Positions 25,437 through 34,738 of a stretch of DNA of 38,483 bases are shown in pieces. Position 1 is the stretch's first letter. The number at the start of each line of letters is the position of its first letter. The position numbers and the translations under genes were made by a program. A model generated the notes under the pieces. The model did not search any database and had not been told where the DNA came from. It worked only from the letters and a program-made list of their open reading frames with translations. The DNA comes from an uncultured Gammaproteobacteria bacterium (lineage in GTDB: Bacteria; Pseudomonadota; Gammaproteobacteria; PS1; Pseudothioglobaceae), in contig CACLHR010000011.1 of the NCBI GenBank assembly GCA_902606745.1, positions 1 to 38,483 on the forward strand, written 5' to 3'.

Positions 25437-26533
25437 CTCGTGATACGCGTCTAGCCTGGATTAATGGTCTAATGTTGCCACTACTTAATGTCCTAACTGC
25501 ATTTGCTGCCATCGCTATCGTTTTTGTGTTTATTAATGTGGACCCTATTGAAGCTGCCAAAATTGTTATTCACGGCACTCTTGGTTATGAAGAAGGGGTT
25601 GGTTATACTCTATATTATGCTACCAACTTTGTTTTTACCGGTTTAGCTGTTGCTGTTGCATTTCATGCAGGGTTATTCAATATTGGTGGAGAAGGACAGG
25701 CCTATGTTGGTGGACTCGGTGTTGCTCTGGCAGTCTTAGCTTTTGATCCGAGTATAAGTCCTTGGGTTGTTATCCCTGCAAGTATTATGGGTAGTTTACT
25801 ATTTGGCGCATTGTGGGCTATCGTGCCAGGGTACCTCCAAGCTTATAGAGGAAGTCATATAGTCATCACCACGATCATGTTTAATTTCATAGCTTCTGCG
25901 TTGATGGTCTATATGTGTGTTCACGTACTACGTGAAGTTGGGCAAATGAACCCTCAAAGCAAGATGTTTCCTGAAACAGCATGGTTACCATTTATTCATG
26001 ACATTTTCGCTGGAATAGGTTACAAGATAGCCCCTTCACCTTTAAATTTATCAATAGTGCTGGCGTTACTTTTCTCACTATTGGTGTGGATTTTCCTTTG
26101 GCATACTCGTTGGGGTTACGCTATACGTGCCACAGGAAAAAACACTACTGCAGCAGTTTATGGTGGAATTAAACCGAAAAAAGTTATTATCCTAACTATG
26201 TGTATTTCTGGAGCCTTAGCAGGCTTAGTCGCTGTGAATGAGCTGTTAGGTTATCAGCATCGTCTTATGTTGGATTTCCAATATGGCTATGGGTTTGGTG
26301 GTATAGCAGTGGCATTAATGGGTCGAAACCATCCAGCAGGCATCCTAGTGGCTGCATTATTGTTTGGCATGCTCTATCAAGGCGGGATGGAGCTAGCCTT
26401 TGAGCTACCAAACGTTTCTCGACATATAGTGGTTGTTATGCAGGGTTTAGTGATACTTTTTTGTGGTGCCTTGGAGTATATATATAAACCCCGGTTGGTT
26501 CGCTTTTTAGCTCCTATAGAGGCAAGCGAATGA
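25433..26533 (+). CDS. ABC transporter permease, BMP/Nup type (first permease, right arm)
   Basis: Inner-membrane permease of 366 residues, with about nine to ten helices. Family marks: AVAFHAGLFNIGGEGQAYVGG near residue 80, SHIVITTIMFNFIASALM near residue 145 and GFGGIAVALMGRNHPAGI near residue 285. It overlaps both neighbours by 4 nt. The extra-membrane segment after HVLREVGQMNPQSKMFP lies where the related NupP-type permeases also have a loop. Confidence 0.93.
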   Translation: MTRDTRLAWINGLMLPLLNVLTAFAAIAIVFVFINVDPIEAAKIVIHGTLGYEEGVGYTLYYATNFVFTGLAVAVAFHAGLFNIGGEGQAYVGGLGVALAVLAFDPSISPWVVIPASIMGSLLFGALWAIVPGYLQAYRGSHIVITTIMFNFIASALMVYMCVHVLREVGQMNPQSKMFPETAWLPFIHDIFAGIGYKIAPSPLNLSIVLALLFSLLVWIFLWHTRWGYAIRATGKNTTAAVYGGIKPKKVIILTMCISGALAGLVAVNELLGYQHRLMLDFQYGYGFGGIAVALMGRNHPAGILVAALLFGMLYQGGMELAFELPNVSRHIVVVMQGLVILFCGALEYIYKPRLVRFLAPIEASE

Positions 26534-27495
26534 ATGAATTTCTATTAAATACTTTAGATGCCACATTAAGGTACAGCACACCTCTCATATTTGCATCCAT
26601 GGCAGGATTATTTAGTGAACGTTCTGGTGTTGTTGATATTGGCTTAGAAGGAAAAATGCTAATCGCAGCCTTTATTTCTGCAGCAGCAGCTTCAGTATTT
26701 GGCTCACCATGGATTGGTTTGGGTGCAGCGATTTTAGCCTCCAGTATTTTTGCTATGATTCATGGCTTTGCCACCATTACCCACAAAGGGAATCAAATTG
26801 TGAGTGGTGTAGCTATCAACATAATGGCATCAGGGCTGACGATGGTTTTGGGTTTAGCATGGTTCAAGCAAGGAGGACAAACACCCGCTCTTGCGAATGA
26901 TGAAAGATTTCTTTCTATTACATTACCAGGTGTTGATATTATTGACTATATTCCAATTTTAGGAGATATATATAGAGAACTGATTAGTGGTCACAACATT
27001 TTGGTTTATTTAGCTCTTCTAATAGTTCCACTTGTTTGGTGGGTTGTTAACCGGACCCGATTCGGGTTACGTCTACGAGCTGTGGGTGAAAATCCTAAAG
27101 CTGTAGATACTGCGGGTTTATCGGTTGAAAGATTGCGCTATAAGGCATTACTAATAGGTGGAATTTTATGTGGTATCGGTGGCGCATATATTGCTACAGC
27201 CCATAACGCCCAGTTCACAAAAGAAATGACTGCAGGAGCAGGATTTATTGCTTTGGCTGCTTTAATATTTGGAAAATGGCGTCCATATACAGTTCTATCT
27301 GCGTGTTTTTTATTTAGTTTTCTTAAAGCTTTAGAGGATCGCTTGCAAAGCGTAATTATTCCCGGTATTGGTGAAGTTCCAGTACAGTTTATTGAGGCTA
27401 CTCCTTACCTATTAACCGTCATCTTGTTGGCTGGTTTTATTGGAAGAGCAATACCACCTAAGGCAGTTGGAGAACCTTATATTAAGGAGTTATAG
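26530..27495 (+). CDS. ABC transporter permease, BMP/Nup type (second permease, right arm)
   Basis: Shorter permease of the pair, 321 residues, about eight to nine transmembrane segments. Typical features are GLFSERSGVVDIGLEGKML at residues 26-44, GNQIVSGVAINIMASGLT near residue 92 and LCGIGGAYIATAH near residue 216. It overlaps the first permease by 4 nt and ends 2 nt before cytidine deaminase, tying the importer to nucleoside processing. Confidence 0.93.
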   Translation: MNEFLLNTLDATLRYSTPLIFASMAGLFSERSGVVDIGLEGKMLIAAFISAAAASVFGSPWIGLGAAILASSIFAMIHGFATITHKGNQIVSGVAINIMASGLTMVLGLAWFKQGGQTPALANDERFLSITLPGVDIIDYIPILGDIYRELISGHNILVYLALLIVPLVWWVVNRTRFGLRLRAVGENPKAVDTAGLSVERLRYKALLIGGILCGIGGAYIATAHNAQFTKEMTAGAGFIALAALIFGKWRPYTVLSACFLFSFLKALEDRLQSVIIPGIGEVPVQFIEATPYLLTVILLAGFIGRAIPPKAVGEPYIKEL

Positions 27496-27497
27496 GT

Positions 27498-27893
27498 ATG
27501 CATGAAGATAACTATATTGCATTAGTAAAAGAAGCTATGAATAAGGCCTATGTGCCCTACTCTAATTACCCTGTAGGTGCTTTAGTGGTGACTGACAATG
27601 GAAACACTTATAGCGGCTGTAACGTTGAGAATGCAAGCTATCCTGAAGGACACTGTGCAGAAACTGCAGCGATCGCATCAATGGTGATGGGAGGTGAAAA
27701 GAATATCAGAATGATTTATGTTATGAGTAAAAATGATCAAGGCGGCTGTCCCTGTGGAGGTTGCCGTCAACGCATACGAGAATTTTCTGACATCGATACG
27801 CAGGTTATCTTGTGTTCCCCTGGTGGCGTTCAACAACGCCTGCTTCTTGCTGACTTGTTGCCTAATTCATTTGGTCCAGAGCATTTGTTATGA
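27498..27893 (+). CDS. cdd: Cytidine deaminase (homotetrameric type)
   Basis: Zinc enzyme converting cytidine and deoxycytidine to uridine and deoxyuridine. The 131-residue length and three-cysteine zinc site mark the short tetrameric form: CAETAAI (Cys ligand and catalytic Glu) and CPCGGCRQ (two Cys ligands). NVENASYPEGHCAE is the usual substrate-binding stretch. It overlaps punA by 4 nt. Its products are substrates for the pyrimidine phosphorylase further down the operon. Confidence 0.96.
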   Translation: MHEDNYIALVKEAMNKAYVPYSNYPVGALVVTDNGNTYSGCNVENASYPEGHCAETAAIASMVMGGEKNIRMIYVMSKNDQGGCPCGGCRQRIREFSDIDTQVILCSPGGVQQRLLLADLLPNSFGPEHLL

Positions 27894-28693
27894 GTCAGGT
27901 TGAAGACTGTATTAAAGTTATTAGCAAATCTGCAAAGGGTTTTACACCTCAGGTGGGCTTAATATTAGGTTCTGGATTGGGTCAATTTTGTGAACATATT
28001 GAGGTTGTTGCCAGTATTGACTTCGAAGAATTACCGGGCTTTCCTGTCCCCGGTGTAAGTGGTCATGCAGGAAAGTTATTATTAGGTAAAGTTAGCGACA
28101 CCGATATTGCAATTCTTCAAGGACGAGCTCATTATTATGAAAGAGGCAAGGCCGATACAATGGCTGTAGCTATTCAAACCCTTAATGCCATGGGTTGTCA
28201 ATCTTTAGTCATCACCAATGCTGCTGGAAGTTTAAATTCTGATGCCACTCCAGGAAGTTTAATGCTGATAACTGATCACATTAATATGACTGGTGTTTCT
28301 CCCTTATTTGGCGCTGAAAGTAATCAACGCTTTGTAGACATGAGCGAGGCTTATAATCATGACTTGAATGATGCTATGCGCTCTGCAGCTAAAGCTAATG
28401 ATATCAATTTACATGAAGGTATCTATGCCTGGGTGAGTGGTCCACAATTCGAAACGCCTGCAGAAATTCGGGCTCTCAAAACCTTAGGTGCAGATGCGGT
28501 TGGCATGTCGACTGTACCAGAGGTTATTCTCGCTCGTCATCAAGGTCTATCTTTGTGTGCCCTTTCAGTGATTACTAACTATGCAGCAGGTATGAGTGAA
28601 ACAGCTCTTAGTCACGAACAAACAATTTCTTTTTCAAATCAGGCTGCAGATACTGTACAGTCATTACTAATTAACTACCTTAAAGACCAATAA
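27890..28693 (+). CDS. Purine nucleoside phosphorylase (trimeric type)
   Basis: Phosphorolysis of purine (deoxy)nucleosides to free base and (deoxy)ribose 1-phosphate. It has 267 residues and belongs to the human/PunA-like trimeric class, not the hexameric DeoD class. Motifs: LILGSGLGQF (phosphate loop), GVSGHAGKLLLG, LQGRAHYYERG, ITNAAGSLN, VSGPQFETPAEIR, VGMSTVPEV and ITNYAAGMS (purine-site Asn). Trimeric enzymes favour inosine and guanosine over adenosine, which fits the adenosine deaminase later in the same operon. Confidence 0.94.
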   Translation: MSQVEDCIKVISKSAKGFTPQVGLILGSGLGQFCEHIEVVASIDFEELPGFPVPGVSGHAGKLLLGKVSDTDIAILQGRAHYYERGKADTMAVAIQTLNAMGCQSLVITNAAGSLNSDATPGSLMLITDHINMTGVSPLFGAESNQRFVDMSEAYNHDLNDAMRSAAKANDINLHEGIYAWVSGPQFETPAEIRALKTLGADAVGMSTVPEVILARHQGLSLCALSVITNYAAGMSETALSHEQTISFSNQAADTVQSLLINYLKDQ

Positions 28694-28701
28694 TATTTTA
28701 A

Positions 28702-29772
28702 ATGAAGACTAGCAAGCTAAATACTAAAGACTCGGTTGTTAACAAAAAATTCGCCGAGGAGGATAAAAAAGTTATTTCTTATCCAAAGATGGATGTAGAA
28801 GATAGACCTAATGATGAGTCCAATATTAAACGAAACCTAGGTGTCGAATTTCGAAAGGGTAAGATTGCCAATATCTCTATCAATCGAAGTGCTATAGAGC
28901 GTCGATGTGCAAACTATGGTGTTCGCCGTAGTATTAAAAAACAACAACAGGCGGCATGGTTGCTTAAAGCTATCACCTTGATTGATCTAACAACATTGTC
29001 CGGTGATGATACCGATGCTCGTGTTCGGCGTCTTTGCAGTAAAGCCACTCAACCCCTAAACCCTAACCTAAAAAAGAGTTTAGCTGTCGAATCGCTAGAA
29101 ATAAGTGTAGCTGCAGTTTGTGTTTACCATGATATGTTGGCTGCTGCAAAGAAAGCCCTAAAAAAATCAGAAGTGAAATTAGCTGTTGTATCTACTGGCT
29201 TTCCTGCAGGACTCTCACCCCTACCCTTAAGGATGCAAGAAATTGAATATTCAGTTTCCTCTGGTGCAGATGAGATCGATATAGTGATAAGCCGCCGTCA
29301 TGTTTTAGAGGGTAATTGGAAGGCACTATACAAAGAAGTTAAAGATTTCCGTGAGAAGTGTGGCACAGCCCATATGAAAACTATTTTAGCGACTGGCGAG
29401 CTAGGGAACCTTAGTAACATTGCTAAAGCTTCTCAGGTTTGCATGATGGCCGGAGCTGACTTCATCAAAACATCTACTGGAAAGGAGCCTATTAATGCGA
29501 CCTTGCCAGTAAGTCTGGTGATGGCCCGCATGATTCGTAATTTTTATGAAGAGACTGGTTGCCGTATTGGTTTCAAAGCTGCAGGTGGAATCAGTGATAG
29601 CAAGACAGCGTTGGTTTATATGACCATGATTAAAGAAGAACTGGGACGACGATGGTTAGAGCCAGACCTATTTAGATTTGGCGCATCCAGCTTACTGGGT
29701 GATATTGAACGTCAACTTGATCATTTCTCTAGTGGTTATTATTCAGCTTCTTACCGACACCCTTTAACATAG
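28702..29772 (+). CDS. deoC: Deoxyribose-phosphate aldolase, long (animal-type) form
   Basis: Splits 2-deoxyribose 5-phosphate into glyceraldehyde 3-phosphate and acetaldehyde. At 356 residues it is about 100 longer than E. coli DeoC. The Schiff-base lysine is K256 (DFIKTSTGKE), with D193 (EIDIVI) and K292 (GFKAAGGI, where most have KPAGGI). The stretch AAWLLKAITLIDLTTLSGDDT (84-104) is nearly that of human DERA, as is HMKTILATGELG. Residues 1-45 are a polar, lysine-rich, poorly conserved extension. An internal start would be possible, but the ATG at 28702 is 8 nt after punA. Confidence 0.94.
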   Translation: MKTSKLNTKDSVVNKKFAEEDKKVISYPKMDVEDRPNDESNIKRNLGVEFRKGKIANISINRSAIERRCANYGVRRSIKKQQQAAWLLKAITLIDLTTLSGDDTDARVRRLCSKATQPLNPNLKKSLAVESLEISVAAVCVYHDMLAAAKKALKKSEVKLAVVSTGFPAGLSPLPLRMQEIEYSVSSGADEIDIVISRRHVLEGNWKALYKEVKDFREKCGTAHMKTILATGELGNLSNIAKASQVCMMAGADFIKTSTGKEPINATLPVSLVMARMIRNFYEETGCRIGFKAAGGISDSKTALVYMTMIKEELGRRWLEPDLFRFGASSLLGDIERQLDHFSSGYYSASYRHPLT

Positions 29773-29781
29773 GATTAACCC

Positions 29782-32148
29782 ATGACATTATTAAAATCTT
29801 TTGAAGAACTTGATTATAGCCAAGCCCTAGAAAGTAGTACTGAAGCACAAAAATGGCTTGAGAAGCATGGTCGTCGATTTGGACAATTTATCAACGGTAA
29901 GTTTGTTAAACGGAAAAATGCAGAGTTAATCGCTAGTCATAATCCTTCAAATGGGGAACTACTGGCTCATATTGAAGTAGCCAATACTTCTCAGTTAGAT
30001 GCGGCTGTGACTGCTGCCCGAAAAGCTCAACCTAAATGGCAGGCATTGGGTGGACACGGAAGAGCTAAAGTACTCTATGCGTTGGCACGTTTATTACAAA
30101 AACATACACGTTTAACCGCAGTCTTGGAGACCCTAGATAACGGTAAACCAATTCGCGAAAGTCGGGATATTGATATACCATTGGCTATTCGTCATTTCTA
30201 TCATCATGCTGGTTGGGCACAACTTCAAGAACAGGAGCTTTCTAGCTATAAGCCGATTGGAGTGGCAGCACAAATTGTCCCTTGGAATTTCCCCTTATTA
30301 ATGTTGGCTTGGAAGATCGCCCCTGCCATGGCAATGGGCAACACGATCGTATTTAAATCCGCTGAACAAACTCCTATCACTGCTATGTTCTTTGCTCATT
30401 TGTGTGAACAAGCTGGAGTCCCTTCTGGTGTCGTTAATATCGTCAATGGTGCTGGCGATGTAGGCGCTTCCTTGGCTTCTCATAAGGGAGTTGACAAGGT
30501 AGCTTTTACTGGATCAACAGCCGTAGGTCGATCAATAAGACAGAGTACTGCAGGTCAAGGCAAGAAATTAACTTTAGAGCTTGGCGGTAAATCAGCCTTC
30601 GTAGTTTTTGAAGACGCTGATTTAGATGCTGCTGTTGAGGGCTTGGTTGACTCTATCTGGTTTAATCAAGGTGAGGTATGTTGTGCAGGGTCAAGATTAT
30701 TAGTTCAAGCAAAAGTTACTGATAAATTACATGCCAAAATCAAAAAACGTATTCAAAAATTACGTTTAGGCTTGCCACTAGATAAATCAACTGACTTAGG
30801 AAGCTTGGTAAGCCAAACTCAATACCAAAGAGTTGATCAGATGGTACAACAAGGTCTCCAACAAGGTGGGGAGCTTTTCCAAGCTTATGATGGCCAATCC
30901 GAAGGAAATTATTACCCGCCAAGTCTTATTACTGAGATTGATGCAAGCCACCCTTTAGCTCAAGAAGAAATTTTCGGACCTGTATTAGTGTCAATGACTT
31001 TTCGCACTCAAACTGAGGCTGTCGCCTTAGCTAATAATAGCCGCTACGGCTTAGCAGCAAGTGTTTGGAGTGAAAATATCAATCGTGCCATGGATATCGC
31101 TCCAAAGCTCAAGGCTGGAGTAATCTGGATTAACTGCCACAATCAATTTGATGCTTCTTGCGGTTTTGGCGGAGTGAGAGAATCTGGATTTGGTCGTGAA
31201 GGTGGAAAGGAAGGTCTTTATGAATACCTAAAACCAAAATCCTTAACCCATACTAAAAAGTTAAAACCTGTCGCCGTAAAACAACAATCAAGTAACAATG
31301 AAACTATTGACCGTACCTTAAAATTCTATATTGGCGGTAAACAGGTAAGGCCAGATGGTGGCCATAGTATTGCCACTTACAAATCCGATGGTAGTTTAGC
31401 AAGTTTAGTTGGTTCAGGTAACCGAAAGGATATTCGAAATGCAGTGAGTGCAGCAATTAAGGCCAATTCTTGGAGTTCGCAAAATGGGCATGTCAGAGCT
31501 CAAATTATCTATTTTTTAGCTGAAAACTTAGCACTGCGCGAGTCTGAATGGATACAGCGCTTACAAGATTTATGTGGGGTCAGTAAAAAAGAGGCGAAAA
31601 CTGAATTTAACGCCAGCTTGAGTCGACTATTTAGCTATGCAGCGTGGTCCGATAAATATGATGGCGCTGTTCACAATGCACCTTATCGTGGCGTAACAAT
31701 GGCTTTGCCTGAATCCATCGGAGTATTGGCACAAATCGCTCCTGAAGAAAAACCCTTATTAAGCACAATATCTTTGATTGCACCTGCTATATCTATGGGT
31801 AACAGAGTTGTTTTAATCCCAAGTCAGCGCTATGCCAGTGTCGCTTTGGAATTAGTTCAAACACTTGAAACCTCAGATATTCCTCCTGGAGTGATCAATA
31901 TAATAACTGGCAACAAGAGTGAATTAGCTGATCAATTAGCTGGTCACGCTGAAGTAGATGGAGTTTGGTGTTGGTCTGACGACGAAACGGTTGCAAAAGT
32001 TGAAACTACTAGCGCTGCTGACTTAAAGCGTTTATGGGTTCATCAAGAAGGTGATCGGGATTGGCTGGATCCTCAACAAGGCGAAGGTTTAGAATTTCTG
32101 CGTAACGCCACAGAAGTGAAAAATATTTGGACACCATATGGTGACTAA
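29782..32148 (+). CDS. Double-domain aldehyde dehydrogenase (ALDH16-like)
   Basis: NAD(P)-dependent aldehyde oxidation, here most likely of the acetaldehyde made by DeoC, to acetate. The 788 residues make two ALDH modules. Module 1 (about 35-490) is complete: N169 in VPWNFP, K192 in FKSAEQTP, E266 in LELGGKS and catalytic C300 in NQGEVCCAGSR. Module 2 (about 510-788) keeps the early fold (ALPESIGVLAQIAPEE, SDIPPGVINIITGN) but has no cysteine-bearing catalytic segment and ends KNIWTPYGD. That layout is the ALDH16 family. It follows deoC by 9 nt. Confidence 0.93.
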   Translation: MTLLKSFEELDYSQALESSTEAQKWLEKHGRRFGQFINGKFVKRKNAELIASHNPSNGELLAHIEVANTSQLDAAVTAARKAQPKWQALGGHGRAKVLYALARLLQKHTRLTAVLETLDNGKPIRESRDIDIPLAIRHFYHHAGWAQLQEQELSSYKPIGVAAQIVPWNFPLLMLAWKIAPAMAMGNTIVFKSAEQTPITAMFFAHLCEQAGVPSGVVNIVNGAGDVGASLASHKGVDKVAFTGSTAVGRSIRQSTAGQGKKLTLELGGKSAFVVFEDADLDAAVEGLVDSIWFNQGEVCCAGSRLLVQAKVTDKLHAKIKKRIQKLRLGLPLDKSTDLGSLVSQTQYQRVDQMVQQGLQQGGELFQAYDGQSEGNYYPPSLITEIDASHPLAQEEIFGPVLVSMTFRTQTEAVALANNSRYGLAASVWSENINRAMDIAPKLKAGVIWINCHNQFDASCGFGGVRESGFGREGGKEGLYEYLKPKSLTHTKKLKPVAVKQQSSNNETIDRTLKFYIGGKQVRPDGGHSIATYKSDGSLASLVGSGNRKDIRNAVSAAIKANSWSSQNGHVRAQIIYFLAENLALRESEWIQRLQDLCGVSKKEAKTEFNASLSRLFSYAAWSDKYDGAVHNAPYRGVTMALPESIGVLAQIAPEEKPLLSTISLIAPAISMGNRVVLIPSQRYASVALELVQTLETSDIPPGVINIITGNKSELADQLAGHAEVDGVWCWSDDETVAKVETTSAADLKRLWVHQEGDRDWLDPQQGEGLEFLRNATEVKNIWTPYGD

Positions 32149-32159
32149 CTGGTAGATTT

Positions 32160-33512
32160 ATGAGTGAAAAATTCCTACCACAAGAACTGATTCGTAAAAA
32201 ACGAGATGGACTAAGTTTAAGCCATTCAGAGATCGGTTTTTTGGTTCAAGGTATTAGTGATAAAAGTCTTACTGATGCTCAATTAGGAGCTTTTGCCATG
32301 GCAGTATTTCACTGTGGAATGAACATGGAAGAGCGAGTCAGTCTAACGCAACACATGATGCATTCAGGTGAAACACTTAAATGGCATGACTTAGACCTCG
32401 ACGGCCCTGTTGTTGATAAACATTCGACTGGAGGAGTGGGAGACAAAGTCAGCTTGATGCTTGCTCCTATTGTTGCAGCCTGTGGTGGCTACGTTCCCAT
32501 GATATCTGGAAGAGGTTTGGGGCATACCGGTGGAACTTTGGACAAGTTAGAAAGTATTCCAGGCTACAACGGCACTCCAGATAATGACAAATTTCGAGCA
32601 TTAGTTCAGGAAGTGGGCTGCGCTATTATTGGTCAAACTGATAAATTGGCACCAGCTGATCAGCGCTTTTATGCCACACGAGATGTGACTGCTACAGTAG
32701 AGTCTATAGACTTAATTACCGCTTCTATACTGTCGAAAAAGCTAGCCTCTGGCCTTGATGCCTTGGTAATGGATATTAAGACAGGAAATGGTTCTTTTGC
32801 CGCAAACTACAGTATGTCTCAAGAGTTGGCACAGAGTATTGCAGATGTCTCAAACAGTGCTGGTGTTCCAACCCGTTGCCTGATTACTGACATGAATCAA
32901 GTATTAGGCTATAACGTGGGTAATGCCGCAGAAATACAAGAGTGTATCGAGTTTTTAATTGAACCAAAAAACGCCGATGAACGCTTAATGCAACTAACAC
33001 TCGAGCTGGCCGCTCAAATGTTACAGTTGAGTGGTATCGAATCTGATCTAGTAGCTGCCAGAACGAAATCCCAAGAGGCTTTATTTTCAGGGCAAGCAGC
33101 ACAGGTATTTGGACAAATGATTCATGCGCTAGGAGGTCCAGTAGATTTATTGGAAAAAACGGATGACTACTTAGTCCCAATGCCAATTATTAACCCTGTA
33201 TTATCGAAATCTTCTGGATACATAACTGAGATGGATGTTCGTGCTATTGGTTTAAATATGATACACCTGAAGGCTGGACGCACTAAAGCCAGTGACTCAA
33301 TAGATCATGGTGTAGGTTTGACCGATATCGTAAACATCGGTCAATGGATTGATACTGGCCAACCTTTAGCTTATGCACATGTTCGGAATGATGCTCAAAT
33401 CGAGTATTTACAACAAACATTGCCCTTAACCGTAAAATTCAGTGAAACTCCCCCAGAAACAGCACCTTTGGTATATGAAATATTTTCATCCAACAAAGAG
33501 ATAAAATCGTGA
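32160..33512 (+). CDS. deoA: Thymidine phosphorylase
   Basis: Phosphorolysis of thymidine and deoxyuridine to base and deoxyribose 1-phosphate. It has 450 residues, close to E. coli DeoA (440). The hallmark KHSTGGVGDKVSL (phosphate-binding, around residue 84) and SGRGLGHTGGTLDKLE follow the N-terminal helical domain; the C-terminal domain starts near residue 345. It overlaps deoB by 4 nt. With cytidine deaminase it gives a pyrimidine deoxynucleoside route whose base products are not degraded by any gene in this window. Confidence 0.96.
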   Translation: MSEKFLPQELIRKKRDGLSLSHSEIGFLVQGISDKSLTDAQLGAFAMAVFHCGMNMEERVSLTQHMMHSGETLKWHDLDLDGPVVDKHSTGGVGDKVSLMLAPIVAACGGYVPMISGRGLGHTGGTLDKLESIPGYNGTPDNDKFRALVQEVGCAIIGQTDKLAPADQRFYATRDVTATVESIDLITASILSKKLASGLDALVMDIKTGNGSFAANYSMSQELAQSIADVSNSAGVPTRCLITDMNQVLGYNVGNAAEIQECIEFLIEPKNADERLMQLTLELAAQMLQLSGIESDLVAARTKSQEALFSGQAAQVFGQMIHALGGPVDLLEKTDDYLVPMPIINPVLSKSSGYITEMDVRAIGLNMIHLKAGRTKASDSIDHGVGLTDIVNIGQWIDTGQPLAYAHVRNDAQIEYLQQTLPLTVKFSETPPETAPLVYEIFSSNKEIKS

Positions 33513-34723
33513 AACGAGCAATCATTTTAGTGCTCGATTCCCTAGGTTTAGGTTCAAGTGCTGACGCTCATCGATATGGTGATACGGGTTCAGACACTCT
33601 AGGTCATATTGCTGAAGCTTGTGCAGACGGTAATGCTGACAATAGTTATCGCCAAGGACCTCTAAACATACCTAATTTACTTAGGTGGGGTCTAGGCGCT
33701 GCAGCTAATGCTAGTCGTGGAAAACCTTTGCCCGTGACGAGTGTTGTTCCTCAAGGCGCTTATGGTTATGCTCGTGAAGTGAGTGCCGGCAAAGATACTC
33801 CAAGTGGTCATTGGGAAATTTGTGGCCTGCCGGTTCCTTTTGAGTGGGGAACATTTCCAAATCAAGAAAACTGCTTTCCTGCGTCACTACTTCAGAATCT
33901 CATAACTCAAGGTCAAATTGGTGGCACCTTAGCAAACAAGCATGCTTCCGGCACAGAAGTCATCAAAGAGTTTGGTGTGGAACACTTGAAAACTGGTTTT
34001 CCTATTTGTTACACTTCTGCTGATTCAGTGTTTCAGATTGCCGCACATGAGCAATCTTTTGGCTTGGGTCGTCTTTATGAACTATGCAAAGTAGCCAAGC
34101 GTCTTGTCGATCCATTGGATATTACACGAGTTATTGCAAGGCCATTTATTGGCACTTGTACTGATGATTTTGAACGTACTGCTAACCGTCGTGACTTAAC
34201 TACTCCTCCCAATGGACCAACTTTATTAGATTTTATTCAAGCTGCAGGTGGTCAGGTTGTTTCGGTTGGAAAAATTTCTGATATTTTTTCTAATCAAGGC
34301 GTTAGTTATACTGTTAAAGGTTCTGATAATATGGCATTAATAGATCAGTTATTATCACAAATGAAGCTAGTTCAAGAAGGATTAATATTTGTCAATTTAG
34401 TAGACTTCGATACTAAGTTTGGACACCGACGTGACGTTGCGGGCTATGCTTTGGCTTTGGAACAACTAGATAAACGTATAATTGAAATTGAGAACCTATT
34501 AAATATTGATGATCTGGTACTTATTACTGCCGATCATGGTTGCGACCCAACCTGGGAAGGTAGTGACCATACCCGCGAACATGTACCGGTAGTGTTTTAT
34601 GGAAATAAAGTGAAAAACAATAATTTAGGCGAAAGAACTAGCTTTGCTGATATGGGTCAAACAATAGCGAATCATTTAGAGATAGATCCGTTGCCTTATG
34701 GTAAGAGTTGTCAATTAATATAG
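33509..34723 (+). CDS. deoB: Phosphopentomutase
   Basis: Interconverts (deoxy)ribose 1-phosphate and 5-phosphate, linking the phosphorylases to DeoC. At 404 residues it matches E. coli DeoB (407). Alkaline-phosphatase-superfamily features: metal-binding LDSLGLGSSADAHRYGD at residues 9-25, AGKDTPSGHWE with the phosphorylated threonine near residue 95, VDFDTKFGHRRD, and TADHGCDPTW with DHTREH near the C-terminus. It overlaps deoA by 4 nt and precedes add by 15 nt. Confidence 0.97.
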   Translation: MKRAIILVLDSLGLGSSADAHRYGDTGSDTLGHIAEACADGNADNSYRQGPLNIPNLLRWGLGAAANASRGKPLPVTSVVPQGAYGYAREVSAGKDTPSGHWEICGLPVPFEWGTFPNQENCFPASLLQNLITQGQIGGTLANKHASGTEVIKEFGVEHLKTGFPICYTSADSVFQIAAHEQSFGLGRLYELCKVAKRLVDPLDITRVIARPFIGTCTDDFERTANRRDLTTPPNGPTLLDFIQAAGGQVVSVGKISDIFSNQGVSYTVKGSDNMALIDQLLSQMKLVQEGLIFVNLVDFDTKFGHRRDVAGYALALEQLDKRIIEIENLLNIDDLVLITADHGCDPTWEGSDHTREHVPVVFYGNKVKNNNLGERTSFADMGQTIANHLEIDPLPYGKSCQLI

Positions 34724-34738
34724 AACTGATAAATATAG

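Noticed and set aside
32884-33186. 100-residue minus-strand open frame within deoA
   Set aside because: Antisense shadow over conserved thymidine phosphorylase sequence; composition is not protein-like for a separate gene.
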